Shown here: positions 1-10,860 of the stretch, in pieces
Numbering within the stretch: position 1 is the stretch's first letter
Layout: each line of letters begins with the position of its first letter
Assembly: GCA_037074615.1 (NCBI GenBank)
Contig: CM073558.1
Location: forward strand, 14,801,001-14,865,000
Reading direction: 5' to 3'
Length of the DNA stretch: 64,000 nucleotides
Source of the DNA: Leucaena leucocephala
Lineage: Eukaryota > Streptophyta > Magnoliopsida > Fabales > Fabaceae
Notes under the pieces: generated by a model
Database searches by the model: none
What the model saw: only the letters and a program-made list of their open reading frames with translations
What the model was told of the DNA's origin: nothing
Position numbers and translations under genes: made by a program

Positions 1-132
1 GGAAACGTAGTTCTGTTTCTACAATCAGACTACTCAGGGATCGAGAAAGTAACAGTCAGGAATAGGAGGATGACATTATCCATGCCTCAACCATGACTAA
101 AATATCACGTGACAAAAGGGACATGATATGGT

Positions 133-143
133 TGTATAAAAGG
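133..143 (+). promoter_or_regulatory. TATA box of C1 copia LTR
   Basis: TGTATAAAAGG is conserved in all four copies of the LTR (also near 17793, 34343 and 41236). Its place, in the first third of the LTR, fits the U3/R promoter. Promoter activity is inferred. Confidence 0.6.
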
Positions 144-380
144 TTATATCGTTTAACGATCCTCATATAATTTGGGTAGTCATTATGTCTTGCTAGAGAC
201 CGCTTACGACTTGTGGGCCAGTATAGTAAATGGCCCACTGCTAACTTCATATGGGCCTACAGGGTCGCACACAAAATAACCCAACACGAGCTATGATATC
301 CAGATTAATTGAATCTAAGACATGTCTAGATTCAATGAAAGATCCAGGGTGGATGTATATATTTATTTATATTTATATTC

Positions 381-428
381 ATATATATATATATATATAT
401 ATAAATTCATATATATATATATATATTA
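381..428. repeat. (AT)n microsatellite in copia LTR
   Basis: An alternating AT/TA run interrupted by AAATTC. It is shorter in the other LTR copies (near 18042, 34590 and 41485), so it has expanded here. Confidence 0.85.
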
Positions 429-603
429 TAAGAGATATATGAGATTTAATTTATAAGGATAAATTAAATCCCTATCACGTTTGAATTTAAAATTCAAATT
501 GATAGGATATCTCATATAAGAGATATTTATAAGATTTAATTTATAAGGATAAATTAAATCCCTATCACGTTTGAATTTGAAATTCAAATTGATAGGATAT
601 CTC
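428..603 (+). repeat. 88-bp tandem duplication inside C1 LTR
   Basis: Two adjacent units (428-515 and 516-603) each begin ATAAGAGATAT and run through TTTAATTTATAAGGATAAAT and TATCACGTTTGAATTT to GATATCTCA. Each unit contains a near-perfect palindrome around AATTTGAAATTCAAATT. The same duplication (90-bp units) is present in the LTRs at 18072, 34605 and 41500, so it predates the spread of this family. Confidence 0.85.
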
Positions 604-1237
604 AAATTTGATTGATGAGAATAAATCAAATATAGTTTAGTCTCATCTTTATTTAAAGTTAAATAAATAGGTAATTAAATCTGTGGGACGGATTTAATAT
701 TATTTATTTAATTAGTTTCTTATAAAATTATACAATATATTATATTGTATTATTTTCAGAATTAATATAAGATTAACTCTAAAATCCAATTCGGTAGAGA
801 GAAAAATGCATAGCATCCTATATATCTGATTTTAGGAGCTGCGTTTTTAGCAATACATACAGAGAACACAGAAAGGCTGAAGGGGAATCTGCAAAAGGTT
901 TGCAGATAAGAAACTGCCGAAATAGAGACGGAGAGGACGAATTCTTGAGAAAACCCTGGAGAGACAAGAGACACTAGCACGTCGTTTGTGGTTAGAACGC
1001 TGTTCGTGTGGATACCAGTAGAGGAAGTTGACTTGAGTCGTCGACTTCTTGTGATCGGAAAGGGAGCACGAGCCGCGAAGAGAAGCTGTGAACGTCGTGA
1101 CCAGAAGTTGTGGAAGTCGCTGAGGAACACTGAGGGTAATGCTTCTTCCCACTTGACTTAAACACATATGGTAGATCCTGTAAGGAATGGAAAAATTTTT
1201 AAATTAATTTCCGCTGTGTGTCTTCCAATTCCTTTCA

Positions 1238-2438
1238 AAATATCACTATTTCATTTTGAGTCCTTAGTTTTTTCCCATGTATACTTCTTGTGGGGACATT
1301 CGATTGGTTCTTTGTAATTGATATTAATTATGTATTAGATATTTTTATAAGTATAGCTAATACTCTATTAGAGGTAATTATATTTGAGATATTGTCAGGC
1401 ACTAAATGTACAACTTTTAACCGTGATTTAAATTTTAGCTCACCATTACAAACAATATTAATACTGGATTTTATTATTTACAGAATATAAAAGTTATGAA
1501 TTATGTCCTACTTCATCATATAATATGTCCAAATGTTAAAAAGAGTTGCAATTTAATTTTTTGAAAAAAACAATTGAATTTCTTTGGCACAAAAATATGA
1601 TACAATATATATGTATATATTAGGATTTTGGAATATTTTAAAGTAAGAACCTAAATTAGTATTTTTATAAATAACTTAATAATATAATTTACAACTGACA
1701 TTATATAAGTTAATTTAAATGGCTGATAAAAATAATATAATAAAAAATATTAATAAATATTTATTAACTCTTAGTGCAAACTTGACATCTAATGGTAATT
1801 AGGTAAAGATGCCCCAAAATTTATTAAAATATAATTCTTTTAGTGGCCAATGAGGTTTGAGTGCAATAAATATAAAATATATTAAAGGTTAAAAAAGCTG
1901 AATGTGTTCAAAACAAAATCGCAGAGATAACAAAATATGTGTTACAAATATTTATTTTTTGTGTGTATATATATATGTATGTAAATGTCCATATAACTCT
2001 TACCTTTTGAGATTTTTCTTAAGATTCCTTCTTCACTTTTTGACATAAACCTATAACATCCCCAATGAATGACTTGAGAGAAATTTCTTATTGTTAATGC
2101 CATTATATTTATCTTTATTTCTTTGTAACTTTATGTTTAGTTTTTAATGGTTGTGGCCATACACAAGGCAATTGTATAAGTGAGCATACAAGCATATAAG
2201 GAATACTATATTGTCTCCCATTTCAATATCTTGTCTTATTATTTCTTTCCCTATTTAACTTCTTCATCTTCTCTTATTTTATAACATGTTATTAGCACGA
2301 TATTACACTAGAAAATTTAAGATATAAACTTCTTGTCAATTCATATATTATCATATTCAATTTTATACAAATGTTATTAGTTTTCTCTTTATCTAATTAT
2401 CTTATATGTTTTCTTTTCTTTATCATATGCTATGTTAA
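1238..2438. other. AT-rich sequence, no gene recognised
   Basis: About 1.2 kb of AT-rich DNA with many stops in all frames. It was contiguous with 14845-15194 before the Athila-like element inserted. The only hint is at 2210-2310: a pyrimidine-rich stretch (CTTCTTCATCTTCTC) followed by AACATGTTATTAGCACGA, which resembles LTR/primer-binding junctions I know from some plant copia elements. That would make part of this an old LTR, but I cannot define its start. Confidence 0.4.
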
Positions 2439-2443
2439 TATGT

Positions 2444-3907
2444 TGATGAGGTCGAGCGGATTGTCGTGGTCCGATCCATCAAAATAAAGTTAATTGCACC
2501 TAATATAATATAGTATAAGGCATAACCCTATCGTTCTTCTCGAGGAGACTTTTATTTGAAAACCTAGTAGATTGGATGTCAAAATCAATGAAAAATCTGA
2601 GCAGAGATAAAATGGTTTTTGATTAAAAGTAGGGTGCAGAAAAGTAAATCTTTTTGAATTTTTGATTAAGATGAAAACAAGTTGATTTTTTTGAGAAATA
2701 TGTTATGAAAGACTCTTGATGATGAAAACGTATCTATCCTTGCTCTCACATTAAAATTTGAGTTTTGAAATCACTAAGTCTCAAAGAAGATCTCAATTGA
2801 TCGATTGAGTCCAAAACCCTAATTTTTCTTAAACCCCTTTGATCAAAGCTAGTTTAAGAACTATTAGCGAACTGTCAAAAACCACTTAGTGTGTAAGTTG
2901 AATTAGATGATAAAAATGCCCTCGAATGGTCATCAATCGAAAACCCTAGATTTCAAGCAATTGAATTAATTAACAACGATCGTTGGTAATAACCCAACTT
3001 TCTTAAAATTGAAACTGAAATATTCTATGAAAAAGCACACGTTCAAATCATCTGAATTCAATTACAAAGTCTAATATGAGAATGATGAATCGATATACAA
3101 AATTTGCTCATAAAATGAAAACCCTAGATCTAGTAGTAATCATAACATGAGAAGATGCAAATTAGAATGGTAGAAACTCCCTGTTTTAGTCCATGAGCTC
3201 AAGATATCAGATCAATCACCAAGAGACTAAAGATTTAGCCTCTCATGACTCCTGATGTACTGTAATCGCTGTCCAAATGTGATGCCATGAAGAAACAATG
3301 GGGAGATGGTAGATTTATGGTGTAGAGATATGGAGAAGTATGTGGAGAGGTAGAATGATGGAAGATGTGGAAAAGGTGATCAGAGAGCGCTCAAGTACTG
3401 CTTCTTAGGCTAATTAGGTAAAAAACTAGCCTCCCCTTAACGGCAGTCTTCCTCTCTTTTTATTTCTACATGACCTAATTCAAAACGCACAGTTTCAGCA
3501 ATTTCACATTTTAGTTGTGACCAGATCCATGTTTTGGTTGTGACTTGTAAACACATAGAAACTTCCAGAAGAATCAAGGTCAGGATCTGCAGACTCTTTG
3601 GTCACGACTAAAAGGTGCAGGAGCGTGATTTCACTTTCATTGACTTGTGATTTCTTTCCTGGTCCTTGCTCTCTTCCAACATACCTACAATCTAATATAA
3701 AAGCTCACTGTAAAAGTCCAAATCAGTAAATAACATAATATATATAGTTTGGAAGAGTTAATTTACCATTTTACCCTTTTATTAGCATATTGCCATGACA
3801 ATCATGTATTATCACAAAATTATAATTTAAGACATAAAATGAATGGTAAAGTTGTTATAAAACTATTAAAAAAGTGTCAGAAACCATATACAAAATCTGT
3901 CTTATCA
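2444..3907 (-). repeat. 3' LTR of Athila 1
   Basis: 1464 bp, the direct repeat of 13473-14839. On the plus strand it begins TGATGAGGTCGAGCGG and ends GTCTTATCA, so the LTR reads TGATAAGAC...CCTCATCA. It carries part of the GTCRYGAC repeat (about 3505-3625). It is about 100 bp longer than the 5' LTR because of indels near 3290-3440. Confidence 0.92.
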
Positions 3908-3922
3908 ATTCCCCCACACTTG
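3908..3922 (-). other. Polypurine tract of Athila 1
   Basis: On the minus strand CAAGTGTGGGGGAAT lies directly before the LTR start TGATAAG. This is the plus-strand priming site expected at the inner edge of the 3' LTR. The same tract, slightly changed, is at 31145-31159 in Athila 2. Confidence 0.85.
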
Positions 3923-6188
3923 AACCTTTATACTCCTAGACAAAGAAATAAATCACACCTAGAACACACTATTAAATTCAAGATAACTACAGAATCCATA
4001 ATGTACCCTGAAGACAAATAATTCGTCATCTTTTGGGAATGTAAAGGTGATAATGTGAGTAATGCCAAGTAATCAACTACTAAGTGAAATCAACCTCAAT
4101 TGTATAAGCACAATAGATCCTCTCAAAGGGTGTAAGTGTTTAGCTCTTTATTTTCTCTCATTGTTAGGGTTCTTTCACTCAGATTCAAATTGGAAAACAT
4201 CCTACTATATGCTTATAATGGCTCTAAATCTCAACAACTATATAACACTTATTCAAAGAATCAAGAGGTCTTTTAGGGTTGAAATGATGGAGATGGGCCA
4301 CATGGAATGGAATATGAAGAATAGAAAGTACTATATGCATTCAACAATGAATATGTAGCATGAATTCATGTCTCTAGGGATATAGTTGTGGTAATTGTAC
4401 TAATAAGAGTTAATAATGGTGCCCTCTTCTCTTTTCTTTTCTTTTCCTTTTGTTTTCTTTTTCTTGCACTCTCTCTTTTTTTTTCTTTCTTTTTTCAATG
4501 CAATATGCTTCTTTTCTCTTCTTCTTTAATTTGTCACCTCATTCATGGAAGCTACAGCACAATAACACAACAATAATGAATTTTTGACATGAATAAAATT
4601 TTTATTTCAAAATGATGTTTATGCACATATGACTTTCTATAAGAATGATGAAAAGAAAAAGTGATGGGCTCAAGAGGGGTGACTAAGGATATAATATGTA
4701 GTGGGCTTGTGTTTAGGATAAAATGGTTTAGAAAGAATGCCTCTATCATGTCTAATTCATAAATGCGCAAGTAATACTGAACTCAGAGTCAAGATAAGTT
4801 CTAGAGGATATAAATCAATTGAATAATCATTCAATAGAGAATTTAAGGTCAAGAATACTTCCAACAAAGGTTTTGATCTAGATTGCTCATAGGCTAAAGT
4901 TTCAAATAATGTTTATCATTTACTAGGCATTAAAACACTTATCACAACTAAAAACCTCTAAACGATGACTTAAAAGTTTCAACATAATCACTTAGAACCA
5001 TGTGATAATCCAAATCTAAATCCCAAGATTTTTCAAAAAAATTCAAGTGAGGTAGTGGTTTCTAGGTGCTAAAAAGGTTTTGAAATAAGGGAACAATGAA
5101 TGATTTGTGAAAGAATCTCAATAGTTCAAAAGGGATCCTTCTATATAGCTTTGTACAGGGCAAAGAGAAGGTAATTGGACAATTTTCAAACATAGGTCGT
5201 GACTGAAAATAGTGAAAGTCGCAACCACTTGTCACATGGGTGCATGCTCAGGATTTTCAAAACATTTAGTCAGGACCACATAATGTACCTTTTGCAACTC
5301 AAATACATAGACAGGAATAGTCGCGACTAGATAGGTACTCATGTCGTGACTCAGATCAACATAGAGTTATTATCGTGACCACTATGTACATAAGTCACGA
5401 CCGTAGTTCACAGAGAGCATGTTAAGTCCAAATTCCATTATAGGTCGCGACCTAAAAGAACATATGTCACGACCAGTTTTCACAGAGACTACCGAGTAAT
5501 AATTGTCAAGTCCCAAAACATTTTTCATGCTAAAGCCTTTCCAATTATCAACACAGTTTAAAGTGGGGATCCAATTTTTAGTAATTTATCACACATTAAG
5601 ATCAAAAACACAAATTTTGTGATGAAAGTTTGGATTAATTGAAGAATGTCATATTGAGTAACACAGAAACACATATTGAGTAGCACAGAAGTAAAGACAT
5701 CTCCCCCATACTTAAACTTGACAATGTCCTCACTATCAATAGAACTAAAGTAGAAAAGATCACAATCACTTTGTAAAGTTAATCAAATCTAGCTCCAAAA
5801 TAGCAGGTAGCCTAATCACTTAATGCAAATTAATAGTTCAGCACACATTCATATTCAAGTCATGTAAAGTTATTCTAGTAAGGTAGAAATGATAGGATGG
5901 GTAAGCTAAGATCATGCATATGAGTATGTAAGTTCCACAAAGAACAATCAATGAGTATGCAACATATGGAAGTAACGGGGGGTGTTCAAAATAGAAAGAC
6001 ACCTAGAATAAACAGAAATAAATAGAAAATGAAACTATCCTACTGAAACATCCATTTCCTATACTCAACCCAACATATCAAACATATCATAGAAGAAAAC
6101 TTGTAAAGGTAGAAGATAGGAAAGGGACAACCTGGCCTCAAGGTGGCAAAGTAGTTCCCTTATAAAGTTTTAAATGTTAACCATTAGC
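3923..6188 (-). other. 3' non-coding region of Athila 1
   Basis: About 2.3 kb between the integrase end and the polypurine tract. In Athila elements an env-like frame can lie here, but no frame longer than about 70 codons is present and none looks like a membrane protein. The region is collinear with 28701-31144 of Athila 2. It includes a long pyrimidine tract on the plus strand (about 4425-4530) and the GTCRYGAC composite repeat (5171-5490). Confidence 0.75.
5171..5490. repeat. GTCRYGAC composite repeat cluster (Athila 1, 3' region)
   Basis: At least eight spaced copies of GTCGCGAC or its one- or two-base variants (GTCGTGAC, GTCACGAC, GTCGCAAC), often followed within about 40 bp by TTCACAGAGA. 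A perfect palindrome GGTCGCGACC is at 5443-5452. Confidence 0.8.
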
Positions 6189-7226
6189 CTAGAAGATTTT
6201 GCCCATCATATCCTCTTTAAATTCAATCATCCCGAAGTCGTGGACTTTAACAACTGTGTAAGGTCTATCCCATCTAGTTTTGAATTTTCCATGTTTGAAT
6301 TTGAACCTAGCTTGGTACCTTAATACTCTATCACCCTCCTTAAAACTCTTTCTAAGAATATGAGCATCGTGGATTAACTTTGTTTTTTGCTTATAAATTT
6401 TAGAGCTGCTATAGGCATCTAATTTAATCTCTTCCAACTATTGAATCTACAACAACCTCTCTGAACCAGCTTCTGCAGGTCTTTATTGTAGGCTTTCACT
6501 GCCTAAAATGTCTTATGCTCTATTTCCATAGGCATGTGACATGCCTTCCTAAAAACTATCCTATAAGGGGACATTCCTAGAGAAGTTTTAAAAGCTATTT
6601 TGTACGCCCACAAGGCATTGTGAAGTCTTCAATTCCAATCCTTATTGGATGGCTTAACAATCCTCTCTAGAATATGCTTAATTTCCCTATTAGAAACCTC
6701 TGCTAGACCATTAGTTTGAGGGTGGTATGGGGTTGAGACTTTATGGTGACACCATATTTTACCAATAAGTGATTGATTAACTTATTACAAAAATGGGTGC
6801 CTTGATCACTGATTAACGCTTTAGGTACTCTAAATCTACTAAATATATGAGATCTTAGAACTTGGAGATCATTTGGGTAACATCTAGTCTTGTAGTAATA
6901 GCCTCTACCCACCTAGATAAATAGTCTACAGCCAATAAAATGTAATGAAATCCTGCTAAAGGTGGAAAAGGTCCCATGAAATCTATTCCCCATACATCAA
7001 AAACCTCACAAAATAGAAGTAGCATCTCATGCCTTTTACTAATCCCCCCAAATCTTTGGCACCTATCACAGGCTCTACAAAACTCAAAAACATCTTTGAA
7101 AAGGGAAGTTCAATAAAAACCCGATTCAAGGACCCTACGTGCAGTCCTTTTCCCACCAAAATGACTATCACAAACCCGTGAATGGTAAACTTCCAAAACA
7201 GATTTGTGATCTTGGTTTGGGACACA
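6189..7226 (-). pseudogene. Athila 1 integrase, decayed
   Basis: Ty3/gypsy integrase, which would insert the element's cDNA into the genome. On the minus strand I see, in order: the zinc-binding region (7225-6983) ending in a shifted frame; the core with VDYLSRWVEA-like sequence near 6935; the second catalytic aspartate in ISDQGTHFCNKL (6703-6912 frame); sequence matching YHPQTNGLAE-type core in another frame; and the C-terminal part (6437-6189) with FKHGKFKTRWDRPYTVVKV. At least three frameshifts or stops separate these pieces, so no functional protein is expected. It is collinear with the integrase of Athila 2 at 24261-28700. Confidence 0.85.
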
Positions 7227-8016
7227 TTATCTTAATGCTTGATCTGAGCACAACTTCAATAGAAAAGGCTTGTCCCAAATGAAGTATTTAGATTTACTCT
7301 TAAGCTTTTGGGCCTGAAACTTATACAAATGAGATGGGATTAGGCTAGTCTCAATGAAATTAACTAAATGAACAAACCAAGGTTCTACAACAGCAATCAA
7401 ATAAAGGGATTGATCAGGGAAAGAATCACAAATAAGATCAGAACTAAGTACTTCCCTTGCCTCTATTGGTAACCTGCTTAGATGATCTGCAATGTGGTTC
7501 ACATTTCCAGCTCGATCCCTTACTTTTATATCAAACTCTTGAAGCAGTAGCATCCACCGTAGAAGTCTTGGCTTAGATTGAGGTTTATGGAACAAGTACT
7601 TGACTGTTACATGATCTGTGTAAACAACTCTGGAGTTAATGAGATATGCTCTGAATTTATCCAAAGCCACTACAATTGCAAATAATTATTTTTTAGTAGT
7701 GGTATAATTAATTTGAGCAGCATCAAGTGTCTTCGAGACATAGGCAATTGCCCTAGATAAGTTACCTTCATTTTATCCTATCATAGTTTCCACAGCATAA
7801 TTGGAAGTATCACATGATAGTTAAAAGGAAAATCCCAATTTGGTGAAGTTAGGATAGGTGGAGAAACTAAACTATCCTTCAATTTTTCAAAAGCCCCTTT
7901 GCAATCAGCAGAAAAAATAAATTCAGTGTCCTTTTAAAGGAGTTTTGAGAGTGGCAAAGCAATTTTACTGAAGTCTTTGATGAATCTTCTACAAATCCAA
8001 CGTGCCCCATAAATGA
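7227..8016 (-). pseudogene. Athila 1 RNase H and RH-IN spacer, decayed
   Basis: The 7227-7670 frame holds the C-terminal part of a gypsy RNase H, with VVYTDHVTVKYLF, LLRWMLLLQEFDIKVRDRAG and NHIADHLSRLP, followed by the spacer leading to the integrase zinc finger. This enzyme degrades RNA in the RNA-DNA hybrid during reverse transcription. The part between the RT palm and this block (7671-8016) is interrupted by stops and frameshifts. The order RT, RNase H, integrase is that of Ty3/gypsy elements. Confidence 0.85.
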
Positions 8017-9012
8017 TCAAAGTTCTTCTAAAGTTTTGGGGTAGGGCAACAAGGAAATGACTTTAATTTTCACTTTATCCACCTCAATCCCCTTACTAGA
8101 TATAAAATGTCCAAGTATTATTCCATGGTCAACTATGAAATGGCACTTTTCAAAGTTCAAAACTAATTTTTTCTCAATACATATAGCAATGATGCTATTA
8201 AGGCTTTCTAGACACTCATCAAAAGAATTTCCATTTGCAATAAAATCATCCATGAACACATCCATGTATTTTTCAATGAAATCAACAAATATAGAAAGCA
8301 TACAACGCTGAAATGTGCCCGGAGCATTACACAAACCAAATGGCATTCTTTTATAAGCATATGTACCAAAGGGACATGTAAATGCGGTTTTTTCCTGGTC
8401 CCTCGGGTATATTGGGATCTGGAAATATCCTAAATATCCATATAGGAAACAATAATGGCTTTTCCCTACTAATCTCTCAAGCATAAAAGGTAAGGGAAAA
8501 TGATCTTTCCTAGTAGAATTGTTTAACTTCTGAAAATCAATATAGACCCTCCATGAATTTTGCACTCTAATAGGTATCAATTCATCATTCTTATTCTTGA
8601 CTACTATTAATCCGTTCTTCTTAGGCACTACATGCACAGGAGATACCCATTCACTATCTGAAATAGCATATATGATTCTTGCCTTTAACAATTTAATAAT
8701 CTCCTTTCTAACCACATCAGAGATCAATGGATTTAATATTCTTTAGGGTTGTTTAATTGGCTTGGAGTCTTTACTCAGTAGAATCCTATAGGTGCAAATA
8801 GTGGCATCTATCCCTTTTATATCAGATAATTGCCAACCCAAGGCCTCTCTATTATTTCTAAGCACATTTAATAACTTAGACTCTTCACTAATAGTCAAAG
8901 AACTGGAAATTATGAATGGCAATTTTGAGTTTGTCTTAAGGTAAGCATACTTTAGGTTAGAAGGTAAATCTTTTAACTCTAATTCTGGGGGTTGGACAAT
9001 AGAGGGAATCAA
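8017..9012 (-). pseudogene. Athila 1 reverse transcriptase, decayed
   Basis: Two nearly adjoining frames on the minus strand. 9012-8743 is the protease-RT linker (PSIVQPPELELKDLP, LPFIISSSLT, ALGWQLSDIKGI), highly typical of Athila pol. 8727-8017 is the RT core: WVSPVHVVPKKNG, WRVYIDFQKLNNSTRKDHFP, TFTCPFGTYAYKRMPFGLCN-type block, and the catalytic FMDD box (about 8241-8256). The first catalytic aspartate (motif A, normally FLDGY) is replaced by tyrosine in FLYGY (codon at 8440-8442), so even this long open stretch would be inactive. One stop separates the two frames. Confidence 0.92.
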
Positions 9013-9606
9013 ATGGGGAAAATCATTTAAATTAGAAATACTCCCTTTTATAGTTCCTTAGAGGTTGATCATATATGATTTATTAGGATATTCCATCTTG
9101 ATTGTAGTCTCTTCAGGAGTTACACCCAACTTACATTGGTCTACAGCTACAACATAGTTGAGATCAGACTCTCTCATTCCTGCATCATTATTTTGAGATC
9201 AAATCATTTAAGGTATGAGATGTAATTTTGGAATGAGAATGAGGTTGAGAAGAGTTAAAATGTATTGTCCCTTTAACCAAAATAGTGAAGTATGGAACTA
9301 AAGGAGTTTGGAGTTCTTTGGTTGCGTCTAGTATCTTTGGTCGCGACCTTTCAGCTTATCGTCATGACTCCAGTTGATAGGGTATATCTCTGGAACTTTT
9401 TGTCATGACCTGGTCATCTTTTAGTCATGACTTGTGGTCACAAAAAGGCTGTTCCTCAGTAGATTGATGTTTAGTCACAACATCTTCATCTTTGTTTCAC
9501 GACTGTTCATCTCTAGAGTTTTACGTCGTGACCTTAAAGCCATTTGGTCACGACTAAGCTTAATAGTGAATCTCATAATGATGTTTGGTAGTGATGTGGA
9601 GGTCAT
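9013..9606 (-). other. Protease-RT spacer of Athila 1
   Basis: No domain is recognisable here. It joins the protease remnant to the RT linker and contains the GTCRYGAC composite repeat at about 9313-9630. The equivalent stretch of Athila 2 is 22963-23690, also with the repeat. Confidence 0.7.
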
Positions 9607-9630
9607 TTAGTTGCGACCTTGGGTCACAGA
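9313..9630. repeat. GTCRYGAC composite repeat cluster (Athila 1, pol spacer)
   Basis: About eight copies of GTCGCGAC variants (GGTCGCGACC, GTCATGAC, GTCGTGAC, GTCACGAC, GTTGCGAC) at 20-45 bp spacing, with GTCACAGA/GTCACAAA blocks between. It lies within what should be pol. Confidence 0.8.
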
Positions 9631-10860
9631 AACTCGACCCTTCTTCAATTGTTGCACTCCAGCTTCTAGAACATCTTGGGATCCTACAAAATCACTTAAT
9701 AAACCTTTTACAAATGCATTATCTCTATCATTATCATGCAAACTCAATTCATGTCTGTCCCTAGTCTCTTCAATAGCATAATCAATGGCATTTAAAGCAG
9801 TAAAAGTGGAATTATCGGGAGGAAACTTAATTGCTTCATTCATTTTGAAGGTTACCACATGCTCTCCAACTTTCATTATGATAGAACTATGCTTTATACT
9901 AATCATGGTCTTAGAAGTCTGGAGGAAAGGTCAGCCTAGGATCAAAGTGATTTCATTTACTAACTCATTGTACATGTCCAAAATATAAAAATTAGTTAGG
10001 AATACTAAGGCTTTGTTTGGTTGGGGGGTTTTGGAGGGGAGGGGAGGGGAAATTGTGTTTGGTTGGGAAAAATAGAGGGTAAGGGAGGGGAGATTTTTTA
10101 TCATTTAGTGCTCCCTTCCCCTCCCTTACCTCCCCTCCAAAAGTGGGGGGTTTCGGAGGGGAGAGAAATTTTTTACCCCATTATGACCAAATTGCCCTTT
10201 ATTAATTTTTAATATTTCAATTGTACCCTCAAGCCTTTTTTTATTTTTCTCACAACTAATTTTTTTTAATTGCTAAAATTTAACAACATAATAAATTATT
10301 TATATATTATATTAAAATATATAATAATTATAAAATTAATAAGAAACAATGTTAAAATTTTATCATATCTTTTAATTTTTTTAATTTTATTATTTTTATA
10401 AATGAGATAAAAAAATTTAAGATTCATAAATTAAAAAAATAATTTTGATATGAATATTATAAATAAAGAGTAAATAAATTTAAATAAAGACATACGGGTA
10501 TATTTGTCAACTTCTAATTAACTCCACTCCCCTCTCCTTCTGAACCAAACAAAAAACATCATTAATTAACCTCTCATACCTTTCCTTACCCTCCCTTAAA
10601 TTAACCTAAACTACCCTCCCCTCAGCTAAACCAAACAAAGCCTAAGTTCTTGACCTACACTAGAATATCCTCAAGGATTCCCTTAGGATACTTAATTGAA
10701 CTATTAGCTAACTGGAGCATTACGCTTGTGTCTCTAAGATTGTTGATACCTAAAGCTTGATATGCTTACCAAGGCATTACATTAATGGCTTCCCCTAGAT
10801 CTAGTAAAGCTCCCTTAATAGGAACGTTTCCTATAGTGCATGTGATTGTGTAGGATCCTG
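9607..10860 (-). pseudogene. Athila 1 retropepsin-type protease, split by a MITE
   Basis: The aspartic protease would process the Gag-Pol precursor. The N-terminal half (about 10860-10643) contains ALLDLGEAINVMP (10770-10813), matching the Athila protease signature in which the catalytic triplet is DLG. It continues into the usual LQLAN and VKYP-like strand. The C-terminal half (10008-9607) carries ITLILGRPFL-like sequence and the segment ending in HVVTFKM. The 634-bp MITE at 10009-10642 separates the halves. An in-frame stop follows the DLG block (MPW then stop). A plus-strand frame at 10021-10212 is only MITE sequence. Confidence 0.82.
10009..10642. mobile_element. PIF/Harbinger (Tourist)-type MITE
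   Basis: 634 bp bounded by the terminal inverted repeats GGCTTTGTTTGGTT and AACCAAACAAAGCC, flanked by a 3-bp TAA duplication (10006-10008 and 10643-10645). TTA/TAA target duplication and this kind of terminus are characteristic of Tourist-like elements. The ends are rich in GGAGGGGAGGGG and its complement, which would form a long stem; the centre is AT-rich. No transposase is encoded. It interrupts the Athila 1 protease, so it is younger than that element. Confidence 0.88.

Larger units (their letters stand above)
1..1237 (+). repeat. Ty1/copia LTR, cut by window edge (family C1)
   Basis: This aligns along its whole length with the two LTRs of the complete copia element at 33660-42307 and with the LTR at 17110-18875. 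The first roughly 550 bp of the LTR lie outside the window. It holds the LTR TATA box (TGTATAAAAGG, 133-143), an AT microsatellite, an 88-bp tandem duplication and the terminal block ending CTTCCAATTCCTTTCA (other copies end CCTTACA). No primer-binding site follows, so it is a 3' LTR or a solo LTR. The small reading frames inside it are not conserved between copies and I do not regard them as genes. Confidence 0.88.

Noticed and set aside
762..1167. Overlapping minus-strand frames of 106-122 codons in the copia LTR
   Set aside because: Homologous positions in the other three LTRs are broken or differ in frame, and no domain is visible.
4388..4576. Hydrophobic, phenylalanine-rich plus-strand frame that could pass for a membrane segment
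   Set aside because: It is a translation of a pyrimidine tract in the 3' region of Athila 1, antisense to the element.
3923..6188. Env-like gene of Athila 1
   Set aside because: No frame above about 70 codons and no signal peptide or transmembrane pattern on the element's strand.
10021..10212. Plus-strand frame rich in glycine and proline
   Set aside because: It lies wholly within the G-rich end of the MITE, and its composition reflects GGAGGGG repeats.
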